Source: Avena insularis (lineage: Eukaryota; Streptophyta; Magnoliopsida; Poales; Poaceae). From it: 64,000 nt of DNA. The stretch lies in contig CM042685.1 in assembly GCA_023614405.1 (NCBI GenBank), positions 86,976,684 to 87,040,683 on the forward strand, in the 5' to 3' direction. Positions within the stretch are counted from its first letter, which is position 1. Each line of letters opens with the position of its first letter. The notes beneath the pieces were generated by a model that was given only the letters and a program-made list of their open reading frames with translations, ran no database searches and was not told the origin of the DNA. The position numbers and the translations under genes were made by a program. Below are positions 1 through 10,815 of the stretch, in pieces.

Positions 1-1459
1 TAGCTCTAGTTTTGAGCGTTATATTTTGCATAATAGTTTTCCTTGTGCTAAAATTATTTTCCATGCATGCAATCAGTAGATTATGTGGTGCTGCTGTAGA
101 ATCAATCCACTTGTCATGCATGCATTCATGCATCATCTTTGTTGCATATGCTTGTGGATGGTTTGTTTATGAATGCAATTGTATCGTGTAGATTGTGACG
201 AGTGCAACGCTTGCTCGTGTGTGGATTGTTCTTCCGATCGCTACAACCAAGGCAAGTAGATGCTACCTTGTTCATGATATTGTCCTACTATTTTCAATGC
301 ATTGTCGTGTATTTTGTAGTTACATGTGTAGGATGATACTATCGCTATGCTATGTCCTATTATGTGGTAGGGCTTTCCTTGTAGATGAACCACCGTTGGT
401 AGATGTGCTTAGCCATGCTATGATGAACGAGGGCTGGGTTACATCACTGAAAGTTGTTTCTAAATGTGTTGGTTTGCGAAAACTAAAACAACTTAATCAA
501 TGAATCTCCTGGGTGTGATGGGATTGATAAATTTTGGTGGTTTCATTGCGGAAAGGCACCCAGGCATCGAGAGAAAATGATTGGCTTCTTTATTGTGTAG
601 CTTACGTGTACAACCATGTGCCAATAATGAAATGGGCGGTTGGTTGGACTTAGTAGGTTGTGGTAACTCGAACCCGCGTATCCAGAGATGTAAAATTTTG
701 GTCGGTTGGACCGGTGCGCGTCGGGATTGGGGAGCTACTTCCCGAACAGTCTCTTCTTGGAATTCTCCCTATCATCACCCAAAATGAGAGTGATGGTACG
801 AGCTGGGCTGGCCAAGTCACATGGGTAAAGTGTACTAACCCCTGCAGGGTGTATAATCTAATCGATTAGCCGTGTCCCCGATTATGGACAACTGATTTGC
901 TTGATATTGATTCCATGACATGTTTCGCGCTCATTCTAATTTCATAATTGCTTTAATGTTATTGGGTTAACTTAATTGGGATCTTTTCGAAGAAAAATCA
1001 AAACTGTTTATGAAAGTAGGACAAAGGTATTTGCAAATGCAAGCTAGCCACAGCTCCACTTGCCAAATATGCATGTAGATGTTAGCATTTTTGTCTCCTT
1101 TACTAGCTCTACTTGCCATACATTCCATGTATTGACCCTTCGGGGCTGCTACGTTTCATGTTGCAGGATATTCCGATTGTGAGTAATCGATATAGGCCAC
1201 GGTACTCCACTGGGCACTTGTTCACTTGTGGGCAATTTGAAGAATGGAGGATTTACTTTATTTATGTTGCTACCTGAATAATTTGAGCTAGCCTTGGGCT
1301 AAGATTTTATTGTAATAATGGTACTCTGGATCTTCGTTATTTATGATACACGGATATTTTGCTATGTTGTTCATCTTATTCTATTGTGGGCCAATGAACC
1401 GATCCAGGGATTGGCATGTCACATAGAAGCCACGGTCTTTTCAGGACCGCGGTGTTACA
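1..1459 (+). repeat. 5' LTR of gypsy element A (3' portion)
   Basis: Near-identical to 9155-10606, the matching part of the 3' LTR. It ends in TGTTACA at 1459, followed four bases later by a primer binding site. The 5' end lies outside the window. The two LTR copies differ by scattered substitutions and a few indels (for example, a block near 570-590 missing from the 3' copy, and a block near 9231-9248 missing here), so the insertion is not recent. The ORFs in this stretch are not conserved protein genes. Confidence 0.93.
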
Positions 1460-1462
1460 AGA

Positions 1463-1474
1463 TGGTATCAGAGC
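1463..1474 (+). other. Primer binding site, initiator tRNA-Met
   Basis: TGGTATCAGAGC is complementary to the 3' end of plant initiator tRNA-Met and lies just inside the 5' LTR. It fixes the plus orientation of element A and marks where minus-strand cDNA synthesis would start. Confidence 0.93.
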
Positions 1475-1627
1475 CCGTGTGTCGACTATAGGATCGTGAC
1501 CTAGGATTGGATTAGGAAGCCATAGAATTATTAAAGCTTATGTTAACTCTGTCTTTCGTCTTATGACTTCCACTCTCGTAAATTCTTACCATATGCTATT
1601 CTCACACTTTCCTCTTTTAATTGATAG

Positions 1628-1945
1628 ATGGGAGAAGTCAGGACTGAGTATGCTACCATGGAGTCACCAAGGCCCTTTGCAAGACAGTTAGCACAGCTCT
1701 CGCAGTCATTGGGATTGCCACTGCCCATGTTCAAGGGAAGAAGGCTGTACACCTATGGATATGGTGAGGATGCATGGGAGATCACCACCTTCATCTTCAG
1801 GATGCCGCCTTGCCAAAACCTGCATCTGATCTACACCAAGACATACCGCAATGGGGACTTGGAATTAACTTGGCCATACATGAACCCTGCCGCCAAAGGC
1901 CATCATGTCGACACCTCATCGCCAAAGATATTCACCCTACCGTGA
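1628..1945 (+). pseudogene. N-terminal part of pre-gag ORF of element A, broken
   Basis: A 105-codon frame begins about 150 bp after the primer site and ends at TGA 1943-1945, with two more in-frame stops just downstream. The same frame reopens before 2030 and runs into the acidic ORF at 2030-2524, so the two may once have been a single upstream protein. I recognise no domain. A competing frame at 1774-2058 overlaps it, so an old frameshift is also possible. It lies where element B carries its own pre-gag ORF. Confidence 0.45.
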
Positions 1946-2029
1946 CTATGGGAGGTGTGATGAAGATGGGCACATTGTGGTTACCAGGCGACAGAACAAC
2001 ATGCACGCCCGTCGAGGCACATAGAGGAC

Positions 2030-2524
2030 ATGGAAAGGGAGAATGGAGCTCTAGCTGAGAAAGTGATGATGATAAAGGAGATTGCAGATTTTGCTAGCAA
2101 TGGTATGGTGGTCCAAGGACAGGAGATTGACACCTTGCATGAAGCTGTGGGAGTTCTGGAGAATGCCCTGATAGCTAGAGATGCAAACATAGCTCATCTT
2201 CATGGTACTATGCAGGAAAACACCCAGAACATACAACAGTTGCAAGGGACCGTCCAGGAAAGGGATCAAACTATTGAAGCTATGGCATCCCAGATTGCTG
2301 CTCTCCAAGCACAGCTGAATCCACCCTCTGATGATGACAATGGAGATGGTGGCAACAATGATGATGATGACGACAGTGGGAATGATGATGATGATGAGGA
2401 CGAGGATGATGATGATGGAGACGATGATGGTGGAGGAGATGAAGCTGTTGCAGTTGCAGCAGAGAGTGAAGAAGAAGAGGAGGATCCAGAAGAGGTGGAG
2501 TTTGAGATATCAAGTGATGACTAA
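2030..2524 (+). CDS. Acidic coiled-coil-like pre-gag ORF of element A
   Basis: A 164-residue open frame lies between the primer site and gag on the sense strand. Residues 1-95 are rich in E, Q, L, A and I with heptad-like spacing, suggesting a coiled coil. Residues 100-164 are almost entirely D, E, G, N and S, with runs of five or more acidic residues, ending in EISSDD. There is no zinc knuckle or catalytic motif, so it is not a duplicated gag. Element B has the same layout (coiled coil then acidic tail) in the same place, which argues for an element-encoded protein rather than chance. The frame is open upstream of the first Met as far as the stops near 1963. Function is unknown; an acidic tail could contact histones or other basic proteins, but that is speculation. 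The (GAT/GAG)n composition means slippage could have expanded the tail. Confidence 0.6.
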   Translation: MERENGALAEKVMMIKEIADFASNGMVVQGQEIDTLHEAVGVLENALIARDANIAHLHGTMQENTQNIQQLQGTVQERDQTIEAMASQIAALQAQLNPPSDDDNGDGGNNDDDDDSGNDDDDEDEDDDDGDDDGGGDEAVAVAAESEEEEEDPEEVEFEISSDD

Positions 2525-3235
2525 GGAGAGGTGTACACTCCGCCGCCATGGTTGAACCGTGGACAGAAGCGCCAACGCATGAGTGCAAGGACCTACCGCA
2601 ACCTCTTCAAGAAGTAGATAGAAGTCCACCAATTAGTTCTCGTTAGGAAAAATCGTTAGGATTAGTCTCGATCGATGTAAAACTTAGTTACAGTTAGCTT
2701 AAGAGTGTTTAGTTTCTTATTTGTGTACTCCAATATCCCAGGAATTATTTGTGCGAATTTTATGAAAGAGTTATGGCAAGTTTGGTTAATATCTGTGTTA
2801 TTTTCGCTGTAGTTTTCTGCTGATACAGCAGTACTGTATGGTTTTTCATATTTTACTGGTATCTGGGTAAAATCTGAAAACAATAGGGCTGGTGCGAAAC
2901 TCTCTGTACTGTATGTGCAAAAATCAGCTAAAATTCCTGACGAGTCTAAGTCAGGTAGAAAAATTCGTGAACGCTGCTGGACTGTTCTGACAGATTGCTG
3001 TTTTTGTTGCTTAGTTGATCAACTGCTTAGCTAACCATTGCCAACTCTTGTAAAACTATTTCAGTAGGTATATACTGCTAGGATAACCCCTGGGATGTTG
3101 CTGGATCACTTGTTTGTTGATGTGTTGCTTGCTTGAGATTGTCTGCTATTGTTTGTTGTTGTTTGATCATAATGCATGGGTAGAATCCTATTATCGTAGT
3201 TGATTCTTTCTAAGCTTACCTGTGCTGAACCGCAG
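2525..3235 (+). other. Non-coding spacer between pre-gag ORF and gag
   Basis: AT-rich sequence with stops in all frames and no recognisable motif. It separates the acidic ORF from the gag start, as expected if the two are expressed separately. The minus-strand frame at 2662-2883 looks like chance. Confidence 0.6.
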
Positions 3236-4255
3236 ATGCCTCCCCGCCGTCAACCCACTGAGTTGGAGCATCTCATGGCAGCTCAGGCACAGCTGACCCA
3301 AGTTATGACCCAGTTCATGGAAGCTCAGAACAACAACAACAATGGGAACAACCAGCCTCAGGGAGATGCTCTCACCAGGTTTTTGAGGTTAAGGCCAGCT
3401 AAGTTCTCTACTGCAACGGAACCAATGGTTGCTCTATACTGGGTGCGTACAGTCAACAAGGATCTGGTAACTGTTGGATGCAATGATGCTGAGAAGGTGA
3501 GGTTTGCCGCTCACCTACTGGAGGGACCAGCCGCTTCTTGGTGGGACACTTTTCTGATCACCCACCCGCTCGATACTGTGACTTGGGAAATGTTTGAGGA
3601 AGGTTTCAAGACCAACCATGTATCTTGAGGTGTTCTGAGCCTGAAGAGGAAGGAGTTTTGCAACTTGCGCCAAACCAACCGCACCGTGACTGAGTACATT
3701 GAGGAGTTCAACAACCTGTCCCGTTATGCACCTGAGGATGTTGACACTGATGCAAAAAGGAGGGAGAGATTCCTGGATGGCCTCAATGATGAGCTTTCAG
3801 TGCAAGTACTGGTGGTCTATTGCCCCACTTTCCAGGAGCTTATGGACAAGGCCAGGATCTTGGAAGGGAAGCACAACCAGGTGGAGAACCGCAAGAGGAA
3901 GAGTAACAATCACCACTCTGGTTCACATCACAAGTCTCGCACTTCATATGATGGATACTCCAAGCATGGAGGGAGTGACCATGGGCACCATGGGAGCCAT
4001 GACAGCCACCACCATGGAGGCGATGGACATCGGCATGACAACCACAAGAGCAGCCACCATAGCCACAAGGGAGGACACTCTCACCACTCTAGAGGACACG
4101 ATGGACATGACCGCAACCGTGATAGCAGCTTTGTGAAGAAGGATCTGAGTGAGGTGACATGCTTCAAGTGTGGTCAGAAGGGACATTATGCTGACAACTG
4201 TCCAGAGAAGAAGGGACTGAAGCCAACCAACAACCAGAAGGCCACAGTGAACCAC
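3236..4255 (+). pseudogene. gag: Gag of element A, with one in-frame stop
   Basis: Structural protein that packages element RNA. The likely start is ATG 3236 (MPPRRQPTELEHLM); a frame-open ATG at 3200 precedes it. The retrotransposon gag core runs from about 3420 to 3880 (DAEKVRFAAHLLEGPAASWW, then [20 protein letters not shown]). TGA 3626-3628 breaks it in frame between two conserved blocks. A very histidine-rich linker (about 23 His in 67 residues, 3911-4110) precedes a CX2CX4HX4C zinc knuckle at 4160-4201 ([14 protein letters not shown]). Apart from the stop the frame is continuous into protease, as in chromoviruses with a fused gag-pol. Confidence 0.88.
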
Positions 4256-5760
4256 ATGAATGTGGAGGAGATCCCAGATGAGTCTGACTTTGTGATTGGT
4301 AAGTTCCCAATCAACACTCACCCTGCACTTATACTTTTTGATACTGGTGCATCGCATTCATTCATATCAAGGGAATTTGTGGATAAGTATAAGGTACCTA
4401 CTGAGTCTATGAAAGAGTCTATTAGAGTAAGCTCACCTGGAGGAGATATGATAGCTAGCGCGGGATGCCGCGGCTTAACTATGAGGATTGGAACACACAA
4501 CTTCATTGCACATCTGGTAGTGTTGGAATCACAAGGGTTAGATGTTATTCTGGGTATGGATTGGATGTCTATGCATGGGGGACACATAGATTATGCACAG
4601 CGAGCTATTTCACTCAAAACCCCGGATGGTAAGAGAATTAGATTCAAGTCGGCCGTGCGACCGCGATGGTGTAAGCTGAATTCTCTTAAGGGGGTTAGCA
4701 TGGATACTGTGCCTGTGATTAGAGATTACCCCGACGTGTTTCCGGAAGAGCTGCCAGGAATGCCACCTGACAGGGAAGTGGAGTTTCTCATCGACCTGAC
4801 GCCGGGAACAGGACTTATAGCAAAGAGACCATATAAGATGTATGTGGATGAGCTGAAGGAATTAAAGAAGCAGCTGAAAGAGCAGTTGGACAAGGGATTC
4901 ATTCAGCCTAGCTCGTCGTCATGGGGTGCACCTGTTCTGTTTGCGGAGAAGAAAGGCAGCAGCAAGAGATTAGTGGTGGACTATCGCTCGCTGAATGAGG
5001 TGACCATCAAGAACAAATACCCCCTGCCGAACATAAATGATTTGTTTGATCAACTGGAAGGAGCGAAGGTGTTCAACAAGATTGATCTGCGATCAGGCTA
5101 CTTCCAATTGAAGATCCGTGAGGAGGACATTCCAAAAACCGCTTTCACTACTAGGTATGGATTATATGAGTATACAGTTATGTCTTTTGGACTAACGAAT
5201 TCTCCGGCATATTTCATGACCATGATGAACAAGGTATTTATGGAGTACTTGGACAAGTTCATGGTGGTGTTTATTAACGACATACTGATATATTCCAAGG
5301 ATAATGTTGAGCATGAGAAACATCTGCGACTGATTATGGAGAAGCTGAGGGAACACAAGCTGTATGCCAAATTCAGCAAGTGTGAATTCTGGCTTAACAC
5401 TGTTGGATTTCTTGGACACGTGCTGTCAGGAGAAGGAGTCGCTGTTGATCCAAGCAAAGTGACTGCAGTAACTGAGTGGGAAGCGCCCAAGAATGCAGGA
5501 GAGATACGAAGCTTTTTGGGACTTGCTGGATATTACAGGAGGTTCATTGAAAACTTCTCCAAAATTGCTAAGCCGATCACTGAACTTCTGAAGAAGGAGA
5601 GGAAGTTTGAATGGACGGATGTGTGTGAAGCCAGCTTTCAGGAACTGAAGCGTCGACTAGTGACCGCGCCTGTTCTTTGTTTACCAGATCTTCAGAAGGA
5701 TTTCCAAGTGTACTGTGATGCTTCTCGACAGGGACTTGGAAGTGTGCTGATGCAAGATTG
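4256..5760 (+). pseudogene. pol: Protease and reverse transcriptase of element A
   Basis: The frame continues from gag. The aspartic protease active site DTGASHSF begins at 4340. The RT block runs from about 4740 ([16 protein letters not shown]) through [26 protein letters not shown] and [12 protein letters not shown] to the thumb ([24 protein letters not shown]). The active-site box reads [10 protein letters not shown]: the first aspartate of the usual FIDD is asparagine (AAC 5276-5278), which should abolish polymerase activity. The sequence resembles Tekay/Del chromoviruses. The first RNase H residues (FQVYCDAS, about 5701) precede an in-frame TGA at 5759-5761. Confidence 0.9.
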
Positions 5761-5761
5761 A

Positions 5762-6478
5762 AGAGTTGTGTCATATGCCTCACGACAACTTAAACACCAT
5801 GAAAGGAATTACCCCACACACGACTTGGAGTTAGCATCACTGGTTCATGCACTCAAGGTATGGAGGCACTACTTGATGGGGAAACACTGTGATGTGTACA
5901 CCGACCACAAGAGCCTGAAGTACATATTTACCCAGAAGGAACTGAATATGAGGCAAAGGAGATGGTTGGAACTTACCAAGGACTATGATATGAATCTGCA
6001 ATACCACCCAGGAAAGGCCAATGTAGTAGCAGATGCTCTGAGCCGGAAGGTTTATGCCAATGGATTGACAATTGGGGAATTGCCCGAGGATTTGTGCAAG
6101 CAATTCAAGGACCTTAGACTGGAGGTAGTATCCGAAGGATACTTGGCAGCAATGGAAGTCCAACCAATGCTACAGGATAGAATCAGGAAGGCTCAAGTGG
6201 GAAACAAAGAGATAGATGAAGTAAAGGAAAAGATGAAGGAGGATCGAGCAAGGGAATTCCGTGAGGATGAGCAAGTGACTTTGTGGTATGGAGATCGTTT
6301 GTGCGTTCCCAACGATCCGGAGATAAGGAAGCTGATTCTGCAGGAAGCTCATGACTCGCTGTATTCCATACATCCGGGCAATACGAAGATGTATATGGTC
6401 CTAAAGGACAGATTCTGGTGGAACAACATGAAGGGAGACATTGCAGAGCATATTGCCCTATGTGATGTATGTAGCTGA
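5762..6478 (+). pseudogene. pol: RNase H and integrase zinc-binding part of element A
   Basis: Same frame as the RT, resuming after TGA 5759-5761. RNase H continues ([16 protein letters not shown], then [20 protein letters not shown]) and ends at [14 protein letters not shown] near 6050. A linker leads to the integrase HHCC domain: [11 protein letters not shown] near 6350, then CDVC near 6463. TGA 6476-6478 falls where related proteins have an arginine or glutamine after CDVC(Q), so CGA to TGA decay is plausible. The ATG at 5768 is internal, not a start. Confidence 0.88.
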
Positions 6479-7655
6479 GTGAAGGCGGAACACCAGAAGC
6501 CAGCAGGACTACTACAGCCGTTGCCCGTGCCGGATTGGAAGTGGGATAGAGTGGGAATGGATTTTATCACAGGATTGCCCAGGACCAGGTCAGGATATGA
6601 CTCCATTTGGGTAGTGGTCGACCATTTGACCAAGGTAGCCCACTTTATACCAGTGAAGACGACCTACACGAGTGCAAAGTTGGCCAAGATTTATATGGAC
6701 AGGATTGTGTGCCTACATGGAGTTCCCAAGAGTATAGTGTCAGATAGAGGCACCCAATTTACTTCTCACTTTTGGCGTCAACTGCACGAGTCGCTTGGGA
6801 CTAGATTGGAGTTTAGCACAACGTTTCACCCATGCATCGATGGATGTAACCGAGAGGGTGAATCAGATTTTGGAAGACATGCTGAGAGCTTGCGCTTTGG
6901 CTCATGGTTTTAGTTGGGATGAGAATTTGTCGTATGCTGAGTTTTCCTACAACAACAGCTATCAAACCAGCATCAAGACGTCACCGTTGGATGTATTGTA
7001 TGGGAAACGGTGCCGGACACCATTGCTATGGGATGGAGTAGGAGAACGTCAGTTGTTTGGACCTGATCTGATCAAGGACGCTGAGGAGAAGGTCGCCTTG
7101 ATTAGGGACAGGCTGAAGGTAGCACAATCAAGGCAGAAGAGCTATGCTGACACCAAGCGCAAGGAAGTGGTGTATGATATAGGCGATAGAGCATACCTCA
7201 GAGTGTCGCCACTTCGTGGAATCAAGAGATTTGGAATTAAGGGTAAGCTGGCACCTCGGTTTATTGGACCGTATCGGGTCTTAGCACGCAAAGGAGAAGT
7301 TGCTTATCAGTTGGAGTTGCCGGAGGCTCTGTTCGCTGTTCATAATGTGTTCCACGTATCCCAGCTGAAGAAGTGCCATCCGGAGATGGTGGATACACCA
7401 TTGAGAGACATTGTGCCGCTAGAGGAGGTTCAGCTTGAGAATGACTTGACCTATGAGGAGAAGCCGGTCAGAATTCTAGAGACAGCGGAGAGGATTACCC
7501 GTACCAAGACGATCAGGTTTTGCAAGGTGCAGTGGAGCCACCACACCGAAGAGGAAGCCACTTGGGAGCGTGAGGATGACATCCGAGGGGACTACCCGCA
7601 CCTATTTGCTAGCTGCGCCGAATCTCGGGGACGAGATTCATCTTATGGGGGTTAG
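6479..7655 (+). pseudogene. pol: Integrase core and chromodomain of element A, frameshifted
   Basis: The integrase core shows VGMDFITGLP with the first Asp (near 6559), SDRGTQFTSHFW with the second Asp (near 6740) and TERVNQILEDML with the Glu near 6850. A frameshift between about 6830 and 6848 moves the rest into another frame, which then stays open to TAG 7653-7655. A GPY-type motif (PRFIGPYRVL, about 7256) is followed by VFHVSQLKKCHP and a C-terminal chromodomain-like block (PVRILETAERITRTKTIRF ... EEEATWERED). This marks a chromovirus, whose chromodomain is known in the family to guide integration into heterochromatin. The frame ends three bases before the 3' LTR. Confidence 0.88.
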
Positions 7656-7658
7656 TCT

Positions 7659-10606
7659 TGTCACATCCCAAATTTTAGATTTGGCTCTGCATATCTTTCA
7701 TATCATTGCATCATGTTCTTCCATGCAAAACCTTCGATTGAAAAGATTCGGCAAAATGCTATTTTCAAAACCCTATTTTTACTTTAGTAAAATGCTCCTG
7801 TGGGAGGGTATACTAGGACTCGTGTTTTCCACCCTTGTAGACAAGTGGATTCACTCACCCCTTGACCCTAGAATGATCTCCTAGATTTTAGAAAAATTTA
7901 GGGACAAGTTTCACCCAATTCGGGGTTCGTATGACAAAGATACGGAGGTTTTACTAAACAAGAATTAGAAAAAAATAAAAGGAACAAAAAAAAAGAGCAG
8001 CGCAGCCTGCTGGGCCGAACCAGCCCAGCCGCAGCCAGCAGCCCGCCAGCGCGCCGCCCACGCCAGCCGCCAGCCGCTGACGAGCGGGGCCTGCCCGTCG
8101 GCCACCTCCAGCCACCTCCACGCGGGGCCCACCCGTCAGCCGAGTTTGTCCTGAGCTCCAACTACTAGCGGATTTCTCGCGGGATTCCCGTGTCGTTTCC
8201 GAACCGATTTCAGCGATTTTTCTTGCCTATCACGTTCTCCTCGAGCCCCTCTTCCAAACCCCCATCTAATTGCAACCGAGACGCCCTAAATCTCCGGCGA
8301 TTTCTCGCCGGAGTTCGAGCTGCTCACCGCCGCCACACCAGCCGCCAGCGCCGACCCCCGCCACCGACCACCGCCTCCATCTCCCCCGCAGGCCGCCGCC
8401 CCGACGCCGACACCGATCCGCCGCCACCCGACGTCGACCCCGCCGCCGGCGACCGCGTGCACGCCCGCCGCCATCTCTCCGCGCCGACACCCGACGCCAC
8501 GCCACCGCCGCCGGAGCCGCTCGCCGCCGCCGCCTCCGGTGAGTCCACCACCGCCGCCTCCGGTGAGTCCATGGCTCAGATCGGCCGAAGACCGCACGGT
8601 TGACTGGTCAACAGCCAGTCAACCCGCGCTGACTCAGCAAGGAATATTCCCAGAATATTCCCTTTTGATTTAAATCGATTTAGAAATTGCAAAAATTTGT
8701 AGAATCTTGTAAATTGCATAGAAATTAATCTACTAGGCCAAAAATTGCAAATAAAATATGTGTAGATTCAGTAAGACGTGTAGAATCTTGCTGTACCATT
8801 GTTTTACACTTTTGCAGAAAGATTTTGTCCATATTAATTAAAAGAGTTAATGGCCTTTTTGGAGTAATTAATTCGTAGAAAAAGATCTGTAACTCCAAAA
8901 AATGCAAATAATATGTCCGTGGATTCAGTAGAAAAAGGGGAATCTCAAAGTGAATTAAAAAGATAGGCTTACAGTAAAAACTTTTGCAGAAACTATTTAG
9001 TGGCCTTCTGCAGTGTTTTATTTACTCAAGGAGTTTTATAATTCCTTTTTGAGTAATTCCAATTGGTACTGTTTCTAAATAGCAATGCCTACACAGTAGA
9101 ATTTTCCCAAGATTTTACATACAGTATACTGTCGGTGGTGAATTATTTGGTTTCTAGCTCTAGTTTTGAGCGTTATATTGTGCATAATAGTTTTCCTTGC
9201 GCTAAAATTATTTTCCATGCATGCAATCAGTTGCTATACTTAATAGGATTATGTGGTGATGCTGTAGCATCAATCCACTTGTCATGCATGCATTCATGCA
9301 TCATCTTTGTTGCATATGCTTGTGGATGGTTTGTTTATGAATGCAATTGTATCGTGTAGATTGTGACGAGTGCAACGCTTGCTCGTGTGTGGATTGTTCT
9401 TCCGACCGCTACAACCAAGGCAAGTAGATGCTACCTTGTTCATGATATTGTCCTACTATTTTCATTGCATTGTCGTGTGTTTTGTACTTACATGTGTAGG
9501 ATGATACTATCGCTATCCTATGTCCTATTATGTGGTAGGGCTTTCCTTGTAGATGAACCACTGTTGGTAGATGTGCTTAGCCATGCTATAATGAACGAGG
9601 GCTGGGATACATCACTGAAAGTTGTTTCTAAATGTGTTGGTTTGCGAAAACTAAAACAACTTAATCAATGAATCTCCTGGGTGTGATGGGATTGATAAAT
9701 TTGGGTGGTTTCATTGCGGAAAGGCACCCAGGCTTCTTTATTGTGTAGCTTACGTGTACAACCATGTGCCAATAATGAAATGGGCAGTTGGTTGGACTTA
9801 GTAGGTTGTGGTAACTCGAACCCGCGTATCCAGAGATGTAGAATTTTGGTAGGTTGGACCGGTGCGCGTCGGGATTGGTGAGCTACTTCCCGAACGGTCT
9901 CTTCTTGGACTTCTCCCTATCATCACCCAAAATGAGAGTGATGGTACGAGCTGGGCTGGCCAAGTCACATGGGTAAAGTGTACTAACCCCTGCAGGGTGT
10001 ATAATCTAATCGATTAGCCGTGTCCCGGTTATGGACAACTGAGTTGCTTGATATTGATTCCATGACATGTTTCTCGCTCATTCGAATTTCATAATTGCTT
10101 TAATGTTGTTGGGTTAACTTAATTGGGATCTTTTCGAAGAAAAATCAAAACTGTTTATGAAAGTAGGACAAAGGTATTTGCAAATGCAAGCTAGCCACAA
10201 CTCCACTTGCCAAATATGCATGTAGATGTTAGCATTTTTGTCTCCTTTACTAGCTCTACTTGCCATACATTCCATGTATTGACCCTTCGGGGCTGCTACG
10301 TTTCATGTTGCAGGATATTCCGATTCGGAGTAATCAATATAGGCCACGGTACTCCACTCGGCACTTGTTCACTTGTGGGCAATTTGAAGAATGGAGGATT
10401 TACTTTATTTATGTTGCTACCTGAATAATTTGAGCTAGCCTTGGGCTAAGCTTTTATTGTAATAATGGTACTCTGGATCTTCATTATTTATGATACACGG
10501 ATATTTTTCTATGTTATTCATCTTGTTCTATTATGGGCCAATGAACCGATCCAGGGATTGGCATGTCACATAGAAGCCACGGTCTTTTCAGGACCGTGGT
10601 GTTACA
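7659..10606 (+). repeat. 3' LTR of gypsy element A
   Basis: Starts TGTCACATCCC directly after the pol stop and ends TGTTACA at 10606; length 2948 bp. Its last 1.45 kb matches 1-1459. It contains a strongly GC-rich block (about 7990-8600) with proline- and glycine-rich shadow ORFs, then AT-rich sequence. A short direct duplication (CGCCGCCTCCGGTGAGTCCA) occurs near 8529-8571. The frames at 8190-8603 and their reverse-strand counterparts are compositional artefacts. Confidence 0.93.
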
Positions 10607-10804
10607 TGGTGTAACAAGCTTACTTATAACAAATAGTGAATCAAGAGCAGCAGAGGTGTTTAGAACTGTACCTCTTCTTGTAGTAGATGGTAAAATAGGA
10701 AACTTTCCATCATGAGACTTTCCCATGATGAAAAGGATAGCATCGAACAATAATAAATCCAAGTGAACTTACAAATAAATCTATGCTCCCCGGCAACGGC
10801 GCCA
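10607..10804 (-). mobile_element. Leader and PBS of a minus-strand Athila-type element
   Basis: Reading on the minus strand, TGGCGCCGTTGCCGGGGA (10787-10804) is the tRNA-Asp primer site typical of Athila elements, 11 bases inside the LTR at 10816. The remaining 180 bp is leader or start of the internal region, cut at 10606/10607 by element A. The rest of this Athila element should therefore lie left of the window, with element A inserted in it. Confidence 0.82.
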
Positions 10805-10815
10805 GAAAATAGTAT

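Noticed and set aside
2331..2588. Methionine- and histidine-rich ORFs over the acidic tract
   Set aside because: Other-frame and reverse-strand readings of the GAT/GAG repeat that encodes the acidic tail.
3626..3628. Programmed stop read-through between gag halves
   Set aside because: The stop lies inside the gag core, not at the gag-pol boundary where recoding normally occurs; simple decay is more likely.
8190..8603. Proline/glycine-rich ORFs on both strands
   Set aside because: They lie in the GC-rich block of element A's 3' LTR, overlap in several frames and have low-complexity composition; no start context or domain.
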